A DNA stretch of 64,000 nucleotides from Cydia pomonella. Taxonomy: Eukaryota; Arthropoda; Insecta; Lepidoptera; Tortricidae. The DNA lies in the NCBI RefSeq assembly GCF_033807575.1, contig NC_084717.1, positions 10,541,692-10,605,691 on the forward strand, written 5' to 3'. Under the pieces are notes generated by a model. It saw only the letters and a list, made by a program, of their open reading frames with translations. It was not told the origin of the DNA and did no database searches. Of this stretch, positions 59,501 through 64,000 are shown piece after piece (within the stretch, counting starts at the first letter, position 1; every line of letters starts with the position of its first letter). Both the position numbers and the translations under genes were made by a program.

Positions 59501-61299
59501 AGGCTCGTGACATTGGCAATCCGTTCTCAGCGGAACAAATTAGTCGGTGTTAGTTGTAATGTAACATACACGCCATGCATTCAAATGTTTGTTACACACG
59601 GCCATCCCACACGAGCTTGTACTTCTTGATATTATCTCAGGAATAACATGATCTATAGACGATAGTGCATTTTTCGTCGATCGATAAAGATCGCCCTTAC
59701 GCAATGTTAGATTTATCTTCACCGAACATGTTCCAACGATGTCATAACAACTAAAGTCATTAAATTTAACTATCGTATCGTCAAACTAGTCCAACCTTAG
59801 CCACAACACGCAGTTTGTTAAAACACTGGTTCACTATAATGGCCTTTATTTGTCTCGACTGAATAACAGCCTGTCATAAGCGTTATGATTTATGCAGCAT
59901 TTATTAATGCAAGGTGCCAAGTGCAATAGTGCCAGGTAAAGTTGTTTGGCAACATTTGGCTGCACCCATAATCGGAGAAGAATTATACATGGGTGATAAA
60001 TTCATTCATTAAATTATAATTGCTGCATATCTCATTGCTAAATAAATCTCATAAAATTAATGAAACGAAAGCGAATGCAGAGAATTTAATTCGTTAGCGA
60101 TTTCCGATCACCTATTAGAAAGCTAAGTGTGAAATGTGTAATTTGGGTTTTAATATCAATTGCCAAAATTTAATGGTCATGATTTTGAATGAGCGTTATG
60201 GTTAAATCTTATGAATTATTTAGGAGAGAAACATGTTGTGCGATATGTCTCGACATTCCAGTTTCAAACGTTAATGTAATGCCGTTAGGACCGGTTAGCT
60301 GGGTTTCCTAAATCGTTTGATCATTTCATGTCCTGTTTGAATAATCTCGATAACCAAGTAAAAGTGAAAACGATTACGCAACAGCAAAACCGAGAGTAAA
60401 TAAATAAGTCTAATTAAGTAGGCAGTTCGTAAGGTCGTTTCAATTTCGCTTACTTTGACCTGTCAAATAAATCACATGGAAAGCAATAGATTCAAGGCTT
60501 TCGTTTTAATTGACACTATTAATCATATATCTAAAAAAACAATACAACTGTGATTAATAAGTTAATTTAGTCGTTAGGTTCAAAGTGTCATACGAAAATA
60601 TGATATATCACTTAATATTACAATTCAATCTTACTTGTGTGAATGTTACATTAGTTGTGTAATTTAGAGCCAAAGTTATATTTCAATTAGGCAATAAAAG
60701 GACAATATAATTTTAATCACTGTAGCTTGTATGTAACCGACAGCCCTGTGGTCGTTGTCACAGATTAATAAATAGTAAAATAAATACTAAAGGACAATTG
60801 TACACAGATCGACCTAGTCCCAAGTAAGCTTAGTAATAAGGCTTCTGTTGTGGGTTGGGTACTATACACCGTGTTTTTATTGAATTCCGTTAACTCTGGG
60901 GTATGGGTTAGGTTAGGTTACGTTTAAGGAAACTATATGGCAAAGTTACTTTTCAAACATTTTTTTAAAAATAAAAAGTAATTAAATGTTGTATGTAGCG
61001 TTGTTGTAATACGGGCATTACATTTAATTCAACCAAATAATTGAAAACTGTGACACATGAATGTCATTTCGAACATCAATCGTCCGAGATAATATTTAGT
61101 AGCAAATGTACACACTCGTACTAAACACTAATCAATATGTAAACAGGCCTTAAGACAAGTGTATACGCTCGTAAGGGCCTTACAAGATAAAAATAAATTA
61201 TTTATTATTTTCGAAATGGAGTTAATTGGAATACCGGTGTCTTTAAGAAAGTTACTTAATTGAAGCTCAGAAATGTACCCTTGAAATTAACGGAAAAAA

Positions 61300-61512
61300 A
61301 CACGGTGTATAGATGACGATATATATATAGGTATATGATATAGGTTATAGATAAATACTGAAATACATAGAAAATACCCGTAACTTAGAAACAAGTACTT
61401 GTGATGAACACACATAAAAATTCGCGTACCATGATTCAAACCCTGGACTTCCGGCTTTGAGTACTTCTTTGGCACTTGGCAGTGTCACTACTGACTAAGC
61501 TAGGAGGCCGTT
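61300..61512 (-). mobile_element. tRNA-derived SINE, inverted
   Basis: On the minus strand the head is ACGGCCTCCTAGCTTAGTC with B box GGGTTTGAATC, then a body ending in ATATATATCGT. The head is nearly identical to 14708. Confidence 0.75.
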
Positions 61513-62323
61513 AATCATATGTAAAGCATCTTCATCAGTTAAATCTCTTGCAAAGCTATGTCAGTTTTCAGTATTTTAATGTACCTGTGTGTGTGTTATC
61601 GCCTTTAACATAGCCAAATGAAATGAAGAATATATGAATGCATATTTCCTTGTGTATGGTCGGGCGTGTAATTTAAACATCACACGATTCGATTGACACA
61701 GATCGGCAGTAGCGAGAGAAAGAGCAAAGACAATCGATGATTATTTTGATGGATGATGACGGCTTCCGTGGGCGATGAACGGTGCGTGTATCATTAGCAC
61801 AGTTTAGGCAATGCTGCTCATGATTACGGGGCATCATTGAGCAATAAAATACTGATTAGCGGTATTTATGTTGAATCATGCATTACATCTGTCTTTGATT
61901 TATAATTGGAGTATAAAAATAAATAAATGTTTGGGCATAACTTCTGGACGCTGTCCGAAACTAAGCTTGAAGAAAGTAGTGGTTGGCTTTTTCCTGGTTT
62001 TATTAAGTACCTTGTTGCCAAAGGCAGAGCGTTAAGTACTCATTAGGCAAGTCAGGGCTAATATGGCTTGTTTTTTCAGGAATACCTGCAAAAAGGTGCT
62101 TCGTTGCCTTAAAGTTGGTCGCTTACCATGCAAGTAGCTAACGCTAATGTTCGTTCTAAACATTTCTGTTTGAAATTTATTTTAATATAATTAAGAGGAA
62201 CAAAATGTATTGGAGACTTACTTATTATTGTAGAACATTTCATAATTATATTTCTAAATTAAATTCGTAAAACCGCAACGCATAGTCGCAAGAACAAAAG
62301 CTTGCATCTTGTTCTATCACTTA

Positions 62324-62510
62324 GAATGAGTTGTGGTAGTAAATGTCAGAATTGTATTGCTACTACAACCTACTTACAAGCACTTGCACACAGACTTGCA
62401 TATAATATTATATAAATCAAGTATTCGTTTTTGTGATAACTTTAATGAGTTGTGCTAGTAAATGTCAGAATTATATTCCTACTGCAACCTATTTACAAGC
62501 ACTTTCATAC
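62324..62510 (+). repeat. Short direct duplication, about 119-bp period
   Basis: ATGAGTTGTGGTAGTAAATG with GTCAGAATTGTATT and CTACTACAACCTACTTACAAG recurs about 119 bp later with a few changes. Confidence 0.75.
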
Positions 62511-63407
62511 TCTCAATGAACGAATAGGCAGTTACGACCAAAGACACTCGTATCTATTAAATTGATAAGCACGGTATGACGTGGTATGATATACCAATTA
62601 GTAGCAATTTTGGCAAGATGCTATTGATAACAAATCAATCATGCAATTATAAAATGAACCTTACAGGAAATTGAAAAGATTGAATTTGATGGACAGGCCT
62701 TAATGTTATACGAGTTATTTGAGTGGGTGCGGAATTATTACACCTGCGAAGGTAGACATCGGTCATCGCCTACAGATGCATATAGAATATAGACCCGTTA
62801 TTCGGCATACATTTCATAATATAATTTATGTATAAATATTAACACGCCTCTATTAGTCAATACCATACATAAACTACGAATTCTTGAGTCATTTTTAAAT
62901 CTATTGTTTTAAAAAGCTTCCATATATTATTAAGTTAATGTTCATTAGATATTTTTAAATGCGTGGAATCGTAATATTGCTTTGGGAAAAGTGTATTCAA
63001 GAAACTATTTCGATAGTTATCCGACAATGACAACTAATACTATGCACTCACTGTAAATCCAGCTTCGAACCATGATCAAACTGTGCCAATACCTGTAAAT
63101 AAACAGAAAAATAAATAAGTACGACATACAATAAAGCTAAATAAAGTGTAGGTTTATGCACGCTGCACAAGTGCACAGCATCAATAATTTTTCTATGAAT
63201 TTAACATTGCTATTAGAAGTGTACTAAAATCTCAATAAGCAATGTGTTTTATAGTAAATACATGTTTATACACATTTTCATATTATTTTTTCCTACCTGT
63301 GGGCAATCTGCCTCAGAGTACAAACTGTTTGTGTTGTGATAATTTACAACGCATTCTATTTTAATGCAATTTTCAATTCCAATTTCACAGTTGTTAAAGC
63401 CTACTGA

Positions 63408-63735
63408 GCGCTGGTAGCCTGGCGGTAAGAGCATGCGACTTTCAATCCAGAAGTTCCGGCTTCAAACTCCGGCTGGTATTATCAATGAGGTTTTCGGAAC
63501 TTATTTCCAGTCGCTTTTCGGTGAAGGAAAACATCGTGAGGAAACCGGACTAACCCCAATAGGCTTTATAGTTACCCAATAGGCTCTGGGTTGGAAGGTC
63601 AGATGGCAGTCACTTTCGTGAATAGGTACTAGTTCCTAAGCCAATTCTTGAGATTTGTTACCAAGTGGACCCAAGCTCTCCATGAGCCGTGGCAAAAATC
63701 CGGGACAACGCCAGGAAGATGAGGACTGGTTAAGC
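63408..63735 (+). mobile_element. tRNA-derived SINE with GTGAAGGAAAACATCGTGAG body
   Basis: A tRNA-like head (GGTAGCCTGGCGGTAAGAGC, then GGCTTCAAACTCCGGCT) is followed by CGGTGAAGGAAAACATCGTG and AGGAAACCGG, and ends near GACAACGCCAGGAAGATGAG. This is a widespread lepidopteran SINE body. Confidence 0.8.
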
Positions 63736-64000
63736 AAATATTTAAAAACTTGTTATCATAGGTTAAAAAAGCAACTCAATTTATCGTAGCAATTAATATC
63801 AAAATAGATATTAGTGGTACGTTAACGGCGATAAAATAATGACGCCCCTCTTGAAATATCGATGATCGTCATGGGAACAGATATTCGAATAAATACGTAA
63901 GTTTGTACACGGATCGCGTGGGCGAGGACGTAAATCCAAGTCTGGGATATTTTTATCCTACTATTCTTAAAGAACATACATTGCGTTTAATATAACCATA

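Larger units (their letters stand above)
53306..64000 (-). other. Alpha-actinin intron 1 (incomplete), no gene recognised
   Basis: About 10.7 kb upstream of the first visible alpha-actinin exon. No exon encoding the expected N-terminus (a segment like EREGLLDPAWEKQQRK) was found on the minus strand. Contents recognised: a MITE (54841), a LINE tail (56457), a small hairpin (GCTGGACAGTATAA with its complement, about 56609-56650), a short tandem duplication (62324) and two SINEs (61300, 63408). Confidence 0.6.

Noticed and set aside
53306..64000. First coding exon of alpha-actinin within the window
   Set aside because: No minus-strand sequence resembling the conserved N-terminus with a donor in the right phase was found by reading, so the exon is placed outside the window.

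Overview
The window looks like insect nuclear DNA, most probably from a moth or butterfly. It is AT-rich intergenic and intronic DNA with short GT-AG exons. It carries tRNA-derived SINEs, LINE tails, piggyBac-type TTAA miniature elements and many small inverted-repeat elements that I recognise as typical of Lepidoptera. No bacterial, plasmid or phage features were seen.

Five protein genes are recognisable. (1) The 3' half of an ABCB10-type mitochondrial half ABC transporter (+, exons 1746-7776; the 5' part lies left of the window). (2) A complete nine-exon acyl-CoA synthetase of the 4-coumarate-CoA ligase / luciferase-like class (+, 9257-22547, about 587 aa, probable mitochondrial presequence). 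(3) An intronless protein phosphatase 4 regulatory subunit 2 (PPP4R2) gene (-, 23737-25233). (4) A two-exon mitochondrial monothiol glutaredoxin 5 (GLRX5) gene (+, 25862-26548), head to head with PPP4R2 across 628 bp. (5) A nearly complete alpha-actinin gene (-, coding exons 53305 down to 30049, with a probable 3' UTR exon starting at 28895). Only its first coding exon is missing, and it must lie beyond 64000. Alpha-actinin has a pair of 86-bp exons (48111-48196 and 49817-49902) that look mutually exclusive.

The most unusual property is repeated local duplication of exon ends. In three places a unit made of the 3' part of a coding exon plus the first few dozen bases of the following intron, donor site included, is tandemly repeated and nearly identical. 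These are 172 bp x about 7 plus a decayed copy in the acyl-CoA synthetase (20238-21563), 123 bp x 4 in the alpha-actinin rod (39008-39500), and 116 bp x 5 at the alpha-actinin C-terminus (29578-30137). Older, decayed copies of the same type lie after two ABCB10 exons and after an alpha-actinin EF-hand exon. In the synthetase array each extra unit is a 114-bp in-frame exon cassette behind a 58-bp GT-AG potential intron. In the alpha-actinin rod array the repeat stays in frame even if unspliced.

The rest is introns and intergenic DNA full of mobile-element debris: a 5'-truncated LINE with a perfect 15-bp target duplication, two equal-length TTAA elements in opposite orientation, several hairpin elements, five SINEs, and a 0.4-kb-armed inverted repeat at the left edge. 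From 53306 to 64000 I see only intron 1 of alpha-actinin and repeats.
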